From an uncultured Ruminococcus sp. (GTDB lineage Bacteria; Bacillota; Clostridia; Oscillospirales; CAG-272): DNA of 5,301 bases. Within the stretch, counting starts at the first letter, position 1, and each line of letters opens with the position of its first letter. Of this stretch, positions 1-5,200 are shown piece after piece. Made by a program: the position numbers and the translations under genes. The DNA lies in assembly GCA_902797495.1 (NCBI GenBank), contig CADBTH010000059.1, forward strand, positions 1 to 5,301. The letters are read 5' to 3'. Under the pieces are notes generated by a model. It searched no databases and had not been told where the DNA came from. It was given only the letters and a program-made list of their open reading frames with translations.

Positions 1-128
1 CTGACGTCGACGGCGGGCTTTACGAGCCACACCTTCATGTCGCGCTCTTCATAATTGAATTTAGCTATCAGCGCGTTGGCGGTCTTTGACGAGCCCATCG
101 CGCCGTATTTGAAATATAGTTTTGCCAT
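1..128 (-). CDS. tdk: Thymidine kinase, N-terminal part (cut by window edge)
   Basis: The first 42 codons are present; the rest lies left of the window. The translation begins MAKLYFKYGAMGSSKTANAL and continues with AKFNYEERDMKVWLVKPAVDV. This is the N-terminus of type II (TK1-like) thymidine kinase: a first beta strand, a P-loop GAMGSSKT at about residues 9-16 for ATP phosphate binding, and a second strand with the conserved KP(A)xD segment. The enzyme phosphorylates thymidine to dTMP in the cytosolic pyrimidine salvage pathway. The ATG at 126-128 is chosen because GAGAGG (135-140) lies 6 nt upstream and the family start aligns. It is divergent from the TPR operon and has its own promoter in the shared intergenic region. 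The catalytic glutamate and zinc-binding cysteines are outside the window and cannot be checked. The family call is secure. Confidence 0.93.
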   Translation of the reverse strand, partial: MAKLYFKYGAMGSSKTANALIAKFNYEERDMKVWLVKPAVDV

Positions 129-158
129 AGGCTACCTCTCAAAAGTATAGTTATAATT

Positions 159-187
159 ATAATAACATATTTTTATTTTATTATCAA
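159..187 (-). promoter_or_regulatory. Probable sigma-A promoter of tdk
   Basis: On the minus strand a -35 box TTGATA (187-182, 5/6 to consensus) is followed after 17 nt by TATTAT (164-159, 5/6). Transcription would start near 152, leaving a leader of about 25 nt that contains the GAGAGG ribosome binding site. A perfect TATAAT sits 3 nt further on (161-156), but its spacing to the same -35 box is 20 nt. The surrounding DNA is very AT-rich, so the exact boxes are uncertain. Confidence 0.55.
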
Positions 188-237
188 GTATCTTCAAAGA
201 ATAATCGTGCCGCCCCGCGATTTTTGTGCAAAACTAC

Positions 238-267
238 TTGAAAAGAGAGGCTCCTTTCAGTTATAAT
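238..267 (+). promoter_or_regulatory. Sigma-A promoter of the TPR/DUF4037 operon
   Basis: TTGAAA (238-243) and a perfect TATAAT (262-267) are separated by 18 nt. The start site would fall near 273-275, which rules out the in-frame ATG at 273 as the translation start and supports the ATG at 300. The leader would be only about 25 nt and is essentially the ribosome binding site. No operator palindrome is seen. Confidence 0.72.
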
Positions 268-286
268 AGATCATGAAAAGAATCGG

Positions 287-293
287 AAAGGAG
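287..293 (+). promoter_or_regulatory. Ribosome binding site that fixes the TPR gene start
   Basis: AAAGGAG with a 6-nt spacer to the ATG at 300-302. The alternative upstream ATG at 273 has no Shine-Dalgarno sequence and lies at the predicted transcription start, so 300 is the preferred start. Confidence 0.8.
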
Positions 294-299
294 AACGTC

Positions 300-1127
300 A
301 TGCTCGATCCGTTTGACTATAAAGAACCGGGCTGTCCGCTCGCGGACGGCAAAAAATTCTACTACCCCTCGCCGGACGATCCGAAGGGTACCGTACCTGT
401 GAGAAGGATCATCGAAAAACTCGATTCGTTCTTCGACGTGAACGACATGAAGGGCGCGGGCGATTTCCTCCGCCGCTGGGAGACCGAGGCGAAGGAGCTT
501 GGCGACCGCCGCGGCGAGATATCGATCCAGAATGAACTGATGGGCTACTACCGCAAGCAGGGAATGAAGGACGAGGCTTTGGCAGCGTCAGAGCGCGCGC
601 TTTATCTGATAGAGCGCGAAGAGATCGCGGAAACGGTATCCGCGGCGACGGTATACCTCAACGCCGCGACCGTTTACAAAGCTTTCGGAATGCCGTCCGA
701 AGCTCTGGAACTGTACGAAAAGACGAGCGCTATATACGGCGAAAACCTCGGCGGCGACGATCCTCTCGTCGCAGGGCTGTACAACAACTCCGCGCTCGCT
801 CTGTGCGACCTCGGAAGATGCGAAGAAGCTGAAGACCTCTTCATAAAAGCGGCGGCGATCACCCTGCAGAACTGCGCGAAGTGCGACGAGGCGATAACCT
901 ACGTCAATATGGCTCACATGTACGAGACGTGGCGCGGCGCGGACTGCCCCGAGACCTGTGAGTGCATGGCGTCGGCGCGCGAGATCCTCGACTCCCCCGA
1001 AACGCCCCGCGACCCCTACTACGCCTTCGTCGCCTCAAAGTGCGCGCCTTCGTTCGAACACTTCGGCGACGGGGAATATGCGAAGATCCTTTCGGAAAGG
1101 TCCGGTGCGATATATGAAGGGAATTGA
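300..1127 (+). CDS. Tetratricopeptide repeat protein, partner of DUF4037 gene
   Basis: 275-residue cytosolic protein with no signal peptide or membrane segment. At least three, probably four, helical TPR-like units are visible: about residues 77-105 (YYRKQG...DEALAASERAL), 118-147 (NAATVYKAFGMPSEALELYEK), 158-188 (NNSALALCDLGRCEEAEDLF) and a looser one at 198-229 (YVNMAHMYE). They carry the usual Gly/Ala, Tyr and Ala-Leu spacing. The first 40 residues are Pro/Asp-rich and precede the repeats. TPRs are protein-interaction scaffolds and no catalytic motif is seen. The gene is first in a two-gene operon and its last 14 nt overlap the DUF4037 start, so a direct interaction with that protein is a reasonable inference. 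The start at 300 rests on the AAAGGAG site; a form starting at 273 would be 9 residues longer. The specific cellular role is unknown. Confidence 0.9.
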   Translation: MLDPFDYKEPGCPLADGKKFYYPSPDDPKGTVPVRRIIEKLDSFFDVNDMKGAGDFLRRWETEAKELGDRRGEISIQNELMGYYRKQGMKDEALAASERALYLIEREEIAETVSAATVYLNAATVYKAFGMPSEALELYEKTSAIYGENLGGDDPLVAGLYNNSALALCDLGRCEEAEDLFIKAAAITLQNCAKCDEAITYVNMAHMYETWRGADCPETCECMASAREILDSPETPRDPYYAFVASKCAPSFEHFGDGEYAKILSERSGAIYEGN

Positions 1128-2037
1128 GATCGCTGAAAAATACTACAGAGAGTTCGGCGCGCCGATGATCGCAGAAAGATTTCCCGAGCTCGAAGGGCGT
1201 ATCGCCGTCGGGCTTGCGGGCGAGGGCTCGGAATGCCTCGGATTCGACGACGACGTGTCGCGCGACCACGACTTCGAGCCGTCCTTCTGTATGTGGCTGA
1301 CGAATGAAGACTATGAAAAATACTCGTTTCCGCTCTCGAGAGCTTATTCTTCTCTGCCCGCTTCGTTCGAGGGGCTGACGAGAAAGAGCGCGACCCCGAC
1401 CGGCGGCGCGCGCCGCGGAGTTATGCCGACCGACGGTTTCTTCAGAAAATTCCTCGGGTCGCCGTCCGCGCCAACCTCATACGCTCACTGGCTCGCGATC
1501 CCCGAGCACGCTCTCTGCGCCGCGACGTCGGGAAAAGTCTTCCGCGACGACCTCGGAGCTTTCTCGGCGATACGCGGGGAACTTAAAAAAGGATATCCCG
1601 AGGATATCCGTCTCAAAAAGCTCGCGTCCGCGCTCATCGTCGCCCACCAGTCGGGATCTTACAACTACCCGCGCTGCCTCGCGCACGGGGAAGACGGCGC
1701 CGCCCTGCTCGCAATATTTACATTTGTAAAAAATATTTTGGCAATCGTCTATCTCGTAAACAACAAATATATGCCCTTCTACAAATGGGTCTTCCGCGGA
1801 ATGAGAGATCTCGAACTTCTCTCCGATACGGAGGAACTGCTCGCCGCTCTGCTGACAGATCCTTCTCAGGATTCCGTCGACGAAGCGCGCCGCAAAGTCC
1901 TCACGGCGCTTAAAGATCAGAGACTGATCAGCGACGTCGCCCAAAGCCTCGAAGCGACCGCCTACGAGATCAACGACAAAATAAAAAACCCCTCCCTCAG
2001 AAACGAAAATATCTTCGCCGGAATGATGAGAGAATAA
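1114..2037 (+). CDS. DUF4037-family protein, putative nucleotidyltransferase
   Basis: 307-residue cytosolic protein. The N-terminal half resembles the polymerase-beta nucleotidyltransferase fold. After EGRIAVGLAG there is G38-S39, then an 11-residue interval and D51-H52-D53-F54, matching the GS...DxD metal/nucleotide motif of that superfamily. The segment SGKVFRDDLGAFSAIR (about 139-154) resembles the later strand and acidic region of such enzymes, followed by a YPE segment. The C-terminal half (about 165-300) is helical, includes KYMPFYKW (218-225), and resembles the helical partner domain of kanamycin-type or MNT nucleotidyltransferases. The family is assigned from memory of DUF4037; substrate and reaction are unknown. 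An antibiotic, protein or nucleotide target would all be speculation. The ATG at 1114 lies inside the TPR gene and has only a weak site (GGTG, or GGAAAGG 13 nt away), so translational coupling is likely. The open frame continues upstream to 958, but that part is out-of-frame TPR sequence. Confidence 0.85.
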   Translation: MKGIEIAEKYYREFGAPMIAERFPELEGRIAVGLAGEGSECLGFDDDVSRDHDFEPSFCMWLTNEDYEKYSFPLSRAYSSLPASFEGLTRKSATPTGGARRGVMPTDGFFRKFLGSPSAPTSYAHWLAIPEHALCAATSGKVFRDDLGAFSAIRGELKKGYPEDIRLKKLASALIVAHQSGSYNYPRCLAHGEDGAALLAIFTFVKNILAIVYLVNNKYMPFYKWVFRGMRDLELLSDTEELLAALLTDPSQDSVDEARRKVLTALKDQRLISDVAQSLEATAYEINDKIKNPSLRNENIFAGMMRE

Positions 2038-2068
2038 AAAATATCCGCCGATACCGGCGGATATTTTT
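2037..2068. terminator. Bidirectional intrinsic terminator between convergent genes
   Basis: A perfect 14-bp inverted repeat, AAAAATATCCGCCG against CGGCGGATATTTTT, has a 4-nt loop ATAC. The GC core is followed by a T run on both strands, so it can end both the plus-strand DUF4037 operon and the minus-strand methyltransferase transcript. Its arms overlap the last base of the DUF4037 stop codon (2035-2037) and two bases of the methyltransferase stop codon (2067-2069). Confidence 0.92.
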
Positions 2069-2990
2069 ACGGCCAAAGATCGCGGTCGAGGTAGCAGTTT
2101 ATCGTATCCTCGAGCCAATACGTATACTCGCTCTCGAGCGAGTATTTTTCGTATTCCTTCATTTTGAGCATCAGGTCGCGGCCGTCCCCGGCGTCGTGCC
2201 AGAAGTCCGCGAAGACGAAGTCGTACTTCTCCGCCGGCGCGCGCTTTTCGGCGTACTCGAACGCGTCGGAGCAGACAACGTTTATCTTGTCGCGGTGCGG
2301 GAACTGCGGGAGAATGAAGGTTTTAAACAGCTCTATCACGTCGGGGGACAGCTCGACCACTGTGACCGAGTCGACGTTCTCCTTCTCCGACGCGCGGTAT
2401 GCGAAATAGCCGAGTCCGAGTCCGTACGTCAGGACTTTTCCGTGCGCGCGCTCTACGGCAGGCTCGGTCGTCACGGTCTCGTTCGGCATCAGGGTCATCC
2501 ACTCCCTGCCGCCCTCGAGCACTGCGGGATAGACGAATTCCCTGTCGAAAAATCCGAGCTGAGGTATCATCCTTCCGTCGTCCGTTACGAGAAGGTCGCG
2601 GCAGACGAAGGCTTCGCCTGGCTTCAGCCTCTCGCGCTTCAGCTCCCATTTCCCGAGTTTCTTTTCGGGGATAGAAATATTCTTATAGTACGGGTCGGAC
2701 GTGAAGTCGTCAGCATCAAGACGGTCTATCATCGGAAGGACGTAATTTCTGAAAAACGCTTTATCCTTTCCCTCCGAATCGACGCCGCACCGCGCGGCGA
2801 AAAGCTCCGCGTAAGCGTATTCCTCCGTGACGCCGCAGGACTCTGCGATCTCCCTGACCGTCGAATAGGGGATCGAGTCGGCTGCGAGATTCAGAAAGAG
2901 GCTTGCGACATCCATTATCCTGCCGTTGCACCGCCTCGTCTCGCCCGGGCTCATAAAGACGCGCGGGATATTCTTCTTATTGTTTTCCAT
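2067..2990 (-). CDS. SAM-dependent methyltransferase-fold protein, spermidine-synthase-like
   Basis: 307-residue cytosolic protein in two parts. Residues 1-130 hold a helical region with a possible helix-turn-helix-like stretch (REIAESCGVTEEYAYAEL, 46-63) and then KLGKWELKRERLKPGEAFV. Residues 185-290 form a Rossmann methyltransferase core: motif I VLTYGLGLGYFAY (186-198), the acidic ribose-binding strand VVELSPDVIEL with E213, SDAF with D242, and YDFVFADFWHD (256-266) at the catalytic-loop position. Similar clostridial proteins are often labelled spermidine synthase, but the GGGDGG-type loop of true aminopropyltransferases is absent, so polyamine synthesis is not supported. The substrate is unknown. 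The start ATG (2988-2990) overlaps the end of radC by 14 nt and has no clear ribosome binding site, so translation probably depends on radC. The stop codon is embedded in the convergent terminator. Confidence 0.82.
   Translation of the reverse strand: MENNKKNIPRVFMSPGETRRCNGRIMDVASLFLNLAADSIPYSTVREIAESCGVTEEYAYAELFAARCGVDSEGKDKAFFRNYVLPMIDRLDADDFTSDPYYKNISIPEKKLGKWELKRERLKPGEAFVCRDLLVTDDGRMIPQLGFFDREFVYPAVLEGGREWMTLMPNETVTTEPAVERAHGKVLTYGLGLGYFAYRASEKENVDSVTVVELSPDVIELFKTFILPQFPHRDKINVVCSDAFEYAEKRAPAEKYDFVFADFWHDAGDGRDLMLKMKEYEKYSLESEYTYWLEDTINCYLDRDLWP
2124..2149 (+). terminator. Second terminator-like hairpin, plus strand, inside opposing gene
   Basis: ATACTCGCT (2124-2132) and AGCGAGTAT (2137-2145) form a perfect 9-bp stem with loop CTCG, followed directly by TTTTT (2145-2149) on the plus strand. 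It lies about 60 nt beyond the convergent terminator and could be a backup stop for read-through from DUF4037. On the minus strand it encodes YSLESEY of the methyltransferase and has no T run of termination type. The stem has 4 GC of 9 pairs, so strength is uncertain. Confidence 0.5.
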
Positions 2991-3675
2991 ATTTTCTGTC
3001 TACGTATTCATCCGTTATCACGGATATGACTTTCTTTCCTGTCACGATATAATGACCGACGAGGATCACGCCGATCTCTTCGCAGTATTTGTCGAGCGAG
3101 TCCGTGACCGCAACGTCGTCGGGAGTCGGCTTGTCAGCCCCCGTCGGGTGTCTGTGAGCGAAAATGATCCTTTTCGCGCCGACATCGTGCGCTCTTTTTA
3201 TCCTATCCTTGTAATCCTTTACGACGCGTCCCGGCTCCGTCAGCCAATTACCGACGTATCCGTACCGGTCGTCGAGCGCGACTACCGCCGTAGTGTCGGT
3301 CGGAGCGTTCCTCATGATCCAGAGCAGGAGCGGGAAAGCCGCCGCCTCCGAGTCTATCGGGACTCTTGTCAGGCGCTCCACGACAGCCCTCGTGATAACC
3401 TCGCCCGCGTCCGTAATGTGCGCGGCAGTCTTCTCTCCGACTCCCTCTATCGCCGTCAACTCCTCCTTATTAGCGGAGAAGACTCCGTCGAGCGTTTTGA
3501 ATCTGTCCAGGAGGCGGTGTGCGAGGGGATATGTATCTATCCTCGGAAGAACTCCGAATAGAAAGAGTTCGAGCAGCTTGTAATCGTCGAGAGACGACAT
3601 TCCGTTCTCGACCGCCGCCCGCCTGAGCCGCTGTCTGTGATTCCGATACATATCCGGTGTGTGCTTATCTGCCAT
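2977..3675 (-). CDS. radC: RadC-family JAB/MPN-domain protein
   Basis: 232 residues, close to the usual RadC length. The N-terminal domain starts with a basic NHRQRLRR motif and LLELFLFGVLPRIDTYPLAHRLLDRF, followed by a helix-hairpin-helix, AIEGVGEKTAAHI (75-87), that suggests DNA binding. The C-terminal JAB/MPN domain carries the metal motif H174-R-H176-P-T-G...T184-P-D-D187, matching the RadC HxHPSG...SxxD pattern in spacing. The segment before it reads YKDRIKRAHDVGA where typical RadC proteins have pREifkeAlrlnA, so the usual Arg-Glu pair appears as Lys-Asp by eye. RadC was named for DNA repair, but its biochemical role is unsettled. The ATG at 3673-3675 is chosen because AGGTGG lies 5 nt upstream; a GTG at 3682-3684 is part of that site. 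It overlaps the downstream methyltransferase gene by 14 nt. Confidence 0.9.
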   Translation of the reverse strand: MADKHTPDMYRNHRQRLRRAAVENGMSSLDDYKLLELFLFGVLPRIDTYPLAHRLLDRFKTLDGVFSANKEELTAIEGVGEKTAAHITDAGEVITRAVVERLTRVPIDSEAAAFPLLLWIMRNAPTDTTAVVALDDRYGYVGNWLTEPGRVVKDYKDRIKRAHDVGAKRIIFAHRHPTGADKPTPDDVAVTDSLDKYCEEIGVILVGHYIVTGKKVISVITDEYVDRKYGKQ

Positions 3676-3680
3676 ATGAT

Positions 3681-3686
3681 CCACCT
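3681..3686 (-). promoter_or_regulatory. Ribosome binding site that fixes the radC start
   Basis: AGGTGG on the minus strand, 5 nt upstream of the ATG at 3675. An in-frame GTG (3684-3682) that would add three residues lies within this motif and so cannot be served by it. Confidence 0.65.
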
Positions 3687-3703
3687 GCGCTATATAAAAC
3701 TTT

Positions 3704-3721
3704 GGGGAGCATACGCTCCCC
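3704..3721 (-). terminator. Hairpin between VWA gene and radC, weak or partial terminator
   Basis: GGGGAGC and GCTCCCC form a perfect 7-bp GC-rich stem with a 4-nt loop (ATAC on plus, GTAT on minus). On the minus strand it is followed by AAAG and then TTTTA, a delayed and short T run, so termination is probably incomplete. It begins 19 nt past the VWA stop codon and ends about 18 nt before the radC ribosome binding site. It may separate VWA from radC expression or protect the VWA mRNA end. No convincing radC promoter is visible behind it. Confidence 0.5.
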
Positions 3722-3739
3722 GGGGTTATTCGTTTGTCG

Positions 3740-4393
3740 TTATCTGCCGTTGAAGTCTTCGTCCGCTTCCTCGCGCCACGCGTATCCGAGAGGCGCCGAC
3801 CTCATCGCGCATCCGACCGCCTTTCCGACCGCGTCGTACACCTTTGCCGTGCCTTTTTTATCGGCGTGATAGTTGACCGCGTACTCCGGCGCTATGCCGT
3901 AATCAGCGGCGCACTCTACGGCGTCGATGTTCGCTCCGATGAAGATGAATTCCCAGCCCGCCTCTTTTTTCGCCTCGATCATCTTTTTTACGGCGGAGGC
4001 GGTGTACTTTCTGCTCGCGTTCTCCATACCGTCAGTCGTGATCACGAAGAGCGTGCGCGCGGGAATGTCCTCGGGCCTTGCGTACTTGTGGATGTCGGAG
4101 ATGTGGTTTATCGTGTCTCCCACGGCGTCAAGGAGCGCCGTGCATCCTCTGACGTAGTATTCCTTCCTCGTCATCGGGCAAACGGCGGCGAGCGGGACTC
4201 TGTCGTGAACGGTCTCGTTCACGTTGTCGAAGAGCACCGTCGTAACGTACGCGTCGGAGCCTTCTCCGCGCTGACGGTCGATCATCGAGTTGAAACCGCC
4301 GATGGTGTCGTCCTCGAGCCCTCCCATGGAGCCGCTTCTGTCGAGGATGAATACGAGTTCTGTAACGTTCTTTTTGTTTTCGTTGTTTGCCAT
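3740..4393 (-). CDS. von Willebrand factor A (VWA) domain protein
   Basis: 217-residue protein without signal peptide or membrane segment, hence probably cytosolic. Nearly the whole chain is one VWA fold. Strand 1 ELVFILDRSGSM carries the DxSxS metal-ion-dependent adhesion site (D18, S20, S22). The conserved Thr is T85 in VRGCTALLDAVG and the second Asp is D121 in LFVITTDGMENAS, so the MIDAS set is complete. The later strand WEFIFIGANIDA (147-158) and a C-terminal acidic tail follow. VWA proteins bind partner proteins through a divalent metal ion; here the partner is not evident, and no MoxR ATPase or TerD-type gene is nearby. The ATG at 4391-4393 has a strong AAAGGAG (4402-4408) 8 nt upstream, and that site lies inside a long inverted repeat described separately. 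The stop is followed by a hairpin before radC. Confidence 0.9.
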   Translation of the reverse strand: MANNENKKNVTELVFILDRSGSMGGLEDDTIGGFNSMIDRQRGEGSDAYVTTVLFDNVNETVHDRVPLAAVCPMTRKEYYVRGCTALLDAVGDTINHISDIHKYARPEDIPARTLFVITTDGMENASRKYTASAVKKMIEAKKEAGWEFIFIGANIDAVECAADYGIAPEYAVNYHADKKGTAKVYDAVGKAVGCAMRSAPLGYAWREEADEDFNGR

Positions 4394-4398
4394 TTTGT

Positions 4399-4461
4399 TT
4401 TCTCCTTTGAATGAATGTGATTTGTTCTTACGATCACATTATAGTTCATTCAGAGGAGAAA
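4399..4461 (-). promoter_or_regulatory. Long interrupted inverted repeat covering the VWA ribosome binding site
   Basis: Pairing from the outside inward: TTTCTCCT (4399-4406) with AGGAGAAA (4454-4461), one mismatch, TGAATGAA (4408-4415) with TTCATTCA (4445-4452), a 6-nt bulge (4439-4444), then TGTGAT (4416-4421) with ATCACA (4433-4438) around an 11-nt loop. That is 22 base pairs. In minus-strand RNA the outer arm pairs directly with the AAAGGAG site of the VWA gene and would hide it. It could alternatively be a DNA operator or an inverted duplication. Confidence 0.6.
4438..4443 (-). promoter_or_regulatory. Candidate -10 box for the VWA gene inside the inverted repeat
   Basis: A perfect TATAAT (4443-4438 on the minus strand) spans most of the bulge of the inverted repeat. 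No good -35 box is present; the hexamer at 17-nt spacing is ACCACT and there is no extended -10 TG. If active, the start would be near 4431, and the transcript would lack the upstream arm that hides the ribosome binding site. Promoter identity is tentative. Confidence 0.35.
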
Positions 4462-4464
4462 GTG

Positions 4465-4481
4465 GTCGCCTGCCGGGCGAC
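4465..4481 (-). terminator. Hairpin after the lipoprotein gene, possible weak terminator
   Basis: GTCGCC (4465-4470) and GGCGAC (4476-4481) form a perfect 6-bp stem with a 5-nt loop, beginning 5 nt after the lipoprotein stop codon. On the minus strand it is followed by CACTTTCTCC, pyrimidine-rich but without a proper T run. Some read-through into the VWA gene is therefore expected. Confidence 0.45.
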
Positions 4482-4486
4482 AAATG

Positions 4487-5047
4487 TCAGTCGGCCTTTT
4501 CCGTGTCAGACGCTGTGTCCGCAGGAGCGGTAGTATCGCCTTCAGTCTCAGCCTTTTCCGTATCCTTCGCCGCGTCTGTCGTAGTCTCTTCGGACTTCGT
4601 CTCTCTTTCTACGGCGTCAAGGGACGAAAAACCGTTGAAATAATACCCGTCCTTTTCGGTAAATCCGGCGGACTTGTCGAACGAGCCGGTCTTATACGTG
4701 AGAGAGTCGACGACGAACGCGTTCGAATCTTTATCGGTCGCGAAAACGTTCACGTCAACTTCGCCGTCTCTGTAAGTGTAGCCGACGTAAAAAGATACGT
4801 CGCCTTTCTTATACGAGCACTCGGAAACTCTTCCTTCTGAGTCGAAACCGAACGCGACTTTGTCGTTCGACGGGTCTTCCGCCTTGAGGTCGATCTTCCC
4901 CGCGACGTCTGCGGGCTTTACGAGATCCGGTGCGGCGACCGTCGTCTGAACTTCGGTTTTCGCAGAGTTGTTCGAATAAAAGCAGGATGAAAGAGTAAGC
5001 GCCAGCATGACCGTGACGATCGCGACAGCGACGATCCTAAATTTCAT
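4487..5047 (-). CDS. Secreted lipoprotein with acidic Thr-rich C-terminal tail, function unknown
   Basis: 186 residues. The N-terminus MKFR, a hydrophobic segment (5-18) and lipobox L19-S20-S21-C22 form a lipoprotein signal peptide, so the mature protein should be lipid-anchored at Cys22 on the outer face of the membrane. Residues 23-47 are a Ser/Thr/Ala-rich linker. Residues 48-140 look like a small beta-rich domain (KVAFGFDSEGRVSECSY, DVSFYVGYTYRDGEVDVNVF) with a Cys77. Residues 145-186 are low-complexity, rich in Thr, Asp, Glu and Ala, with DTEKA twice (162-166 and 181-185). I do not recognise the family. The start ATG has GGAGG (5054-5058) 6 nt upstream and a strong promoter. It is first in the minus-strand cluster, but the hairpins and gaps downstream suggest it is mostly transcribed alone. 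Confidence 0.85.
   Translation of the reverse strand: MKFRIVAVAIVTVMLALTLSSCFYSNNSAKTEVQTTVAAPDLVKPADVAGKIDLKAEDPSNDKVAFGFDSEGRVSECSYKKGDVSFYVGYTYRDGEVDVNVFATDKDSNAFVVDSLTYKTGSFDKSAGFTEKDGYYFNGFSSLDAVERETKSEETTTDAAKDTEKAETEGDTTAPADTASDTEKAD
4494..4560 (-). repeat. Short in-frame direct repeat encoding the lipoprotein tail
   Basis: GCCTTTTCCG occurs at 4494-4503 and again at 4551-4560, 57 bp (19 codons) apart, and encodes the repeated TEKA of the C-terminal tail. The spacing keeps frame, so gain or loss of units by slippage would change only tail length. Confidence 0.5.
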
Positions 5048-5090
5048 AATAATCCTCCGTAGTCAGGGTGATCCCTATAATAATATATAA

Positions 5091-5119
5091 ATTTTAACAC
5101 AGAACGAAAGATATGTCAA
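5091..5119 (-). promoter_or_regulatory. Strong sigma-A promoter of the lipoprotein gene
   Basis: On the minus strand a perfect -35 TTGACA (5119-5114) is followed after exactly 17 nt by TAAAAT (5096-5091, 5/6). The start would lie near 5084, giving a leader of about 37 nt that contains a small AGGG/CCCT hairpin and the GGAGG site. The -35 box abuts the T run of the upstream terminator. Confidence 0.8.
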
Positions 5120-5147
5120 GAAGAAAAGCGCCGCTTACGCGGCGCTT
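5118..5147 (-). terminator. Intrinsic terminator of a minus-strand transcript entering from the right
   Basis: AAGCGCCGC (5126-5134) and GCGGCGCTT (5139-5147) form a perfect 9-bp GC-rich stem with a 4-nt loop. On the minus strand it runs straight into TTCTTCTT, a good termination tract. On the plus strand no T run follows. It should end a minus-strand gene or RNA located at or beyond the right edge. Confidence 0.75.
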
Positions 5148-5174
5148 CAGTCTGTAGACAAAGTCTGCAGACTG
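5148..5174. repeat. 12-bp hairpin with 3-nt loop
   Basis: CAGTCTGTAGAC and GTCTGCAGACTG are inverted around AAA. All 12 positions pair in plus-strand RNA (one U-G wobble, 5155/5167); minus-strand RNA has one A-C mismatch there. It directly abuts the terminator stem at 5126-5147. Confidence 0.7.
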
Positions 5175-5200
5175 AGCAGAGGAAGAGAAACGCCGGCAGA

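Noticed and set aside
273..299. Upstream ATG at 273 as start of the TPR gene
   Set aside because: It lies at the predicted transcription start and has no ribosome binding site, while the ATG at 300 has AAAGGAG at 6-nt spacing.
958..1113. N-terminal extension of the DUF4037 frame back to an ATG at 958
   Set aside because: The extension is Arg/Pro/Ser-rich out-of-frame TPR sequence. The DUF4037 family start matches MKGIEIAEKYY at 1114.
1591..1609. GGATATC/GATATCC 7-bp hairpin inside the DUF4037 gene
   Set aside because: It has no T run or regulatory context and is explained by the codons for GYPEDI.
2196..3029. Long plus-strand open frame opposite the methyltransferase and radC genes
   Set aside because: It is a shadow of the minus-strand genes, which have clear family motifs. 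Its translation is Arg/Val-rich and resembles nothing known.
3676..3684. GTG at 3684 as radC start
   Set aside because: The GTG is inside the AGGTGG site that serves the ATG at 3675.
3734..4414. Long plus-strand open frame opposite the VWA gene
   Set aside because: The minus strand encodes a complete VWA MIDAS domain with a strong ribosome binding site; the plus frame is its shadow.
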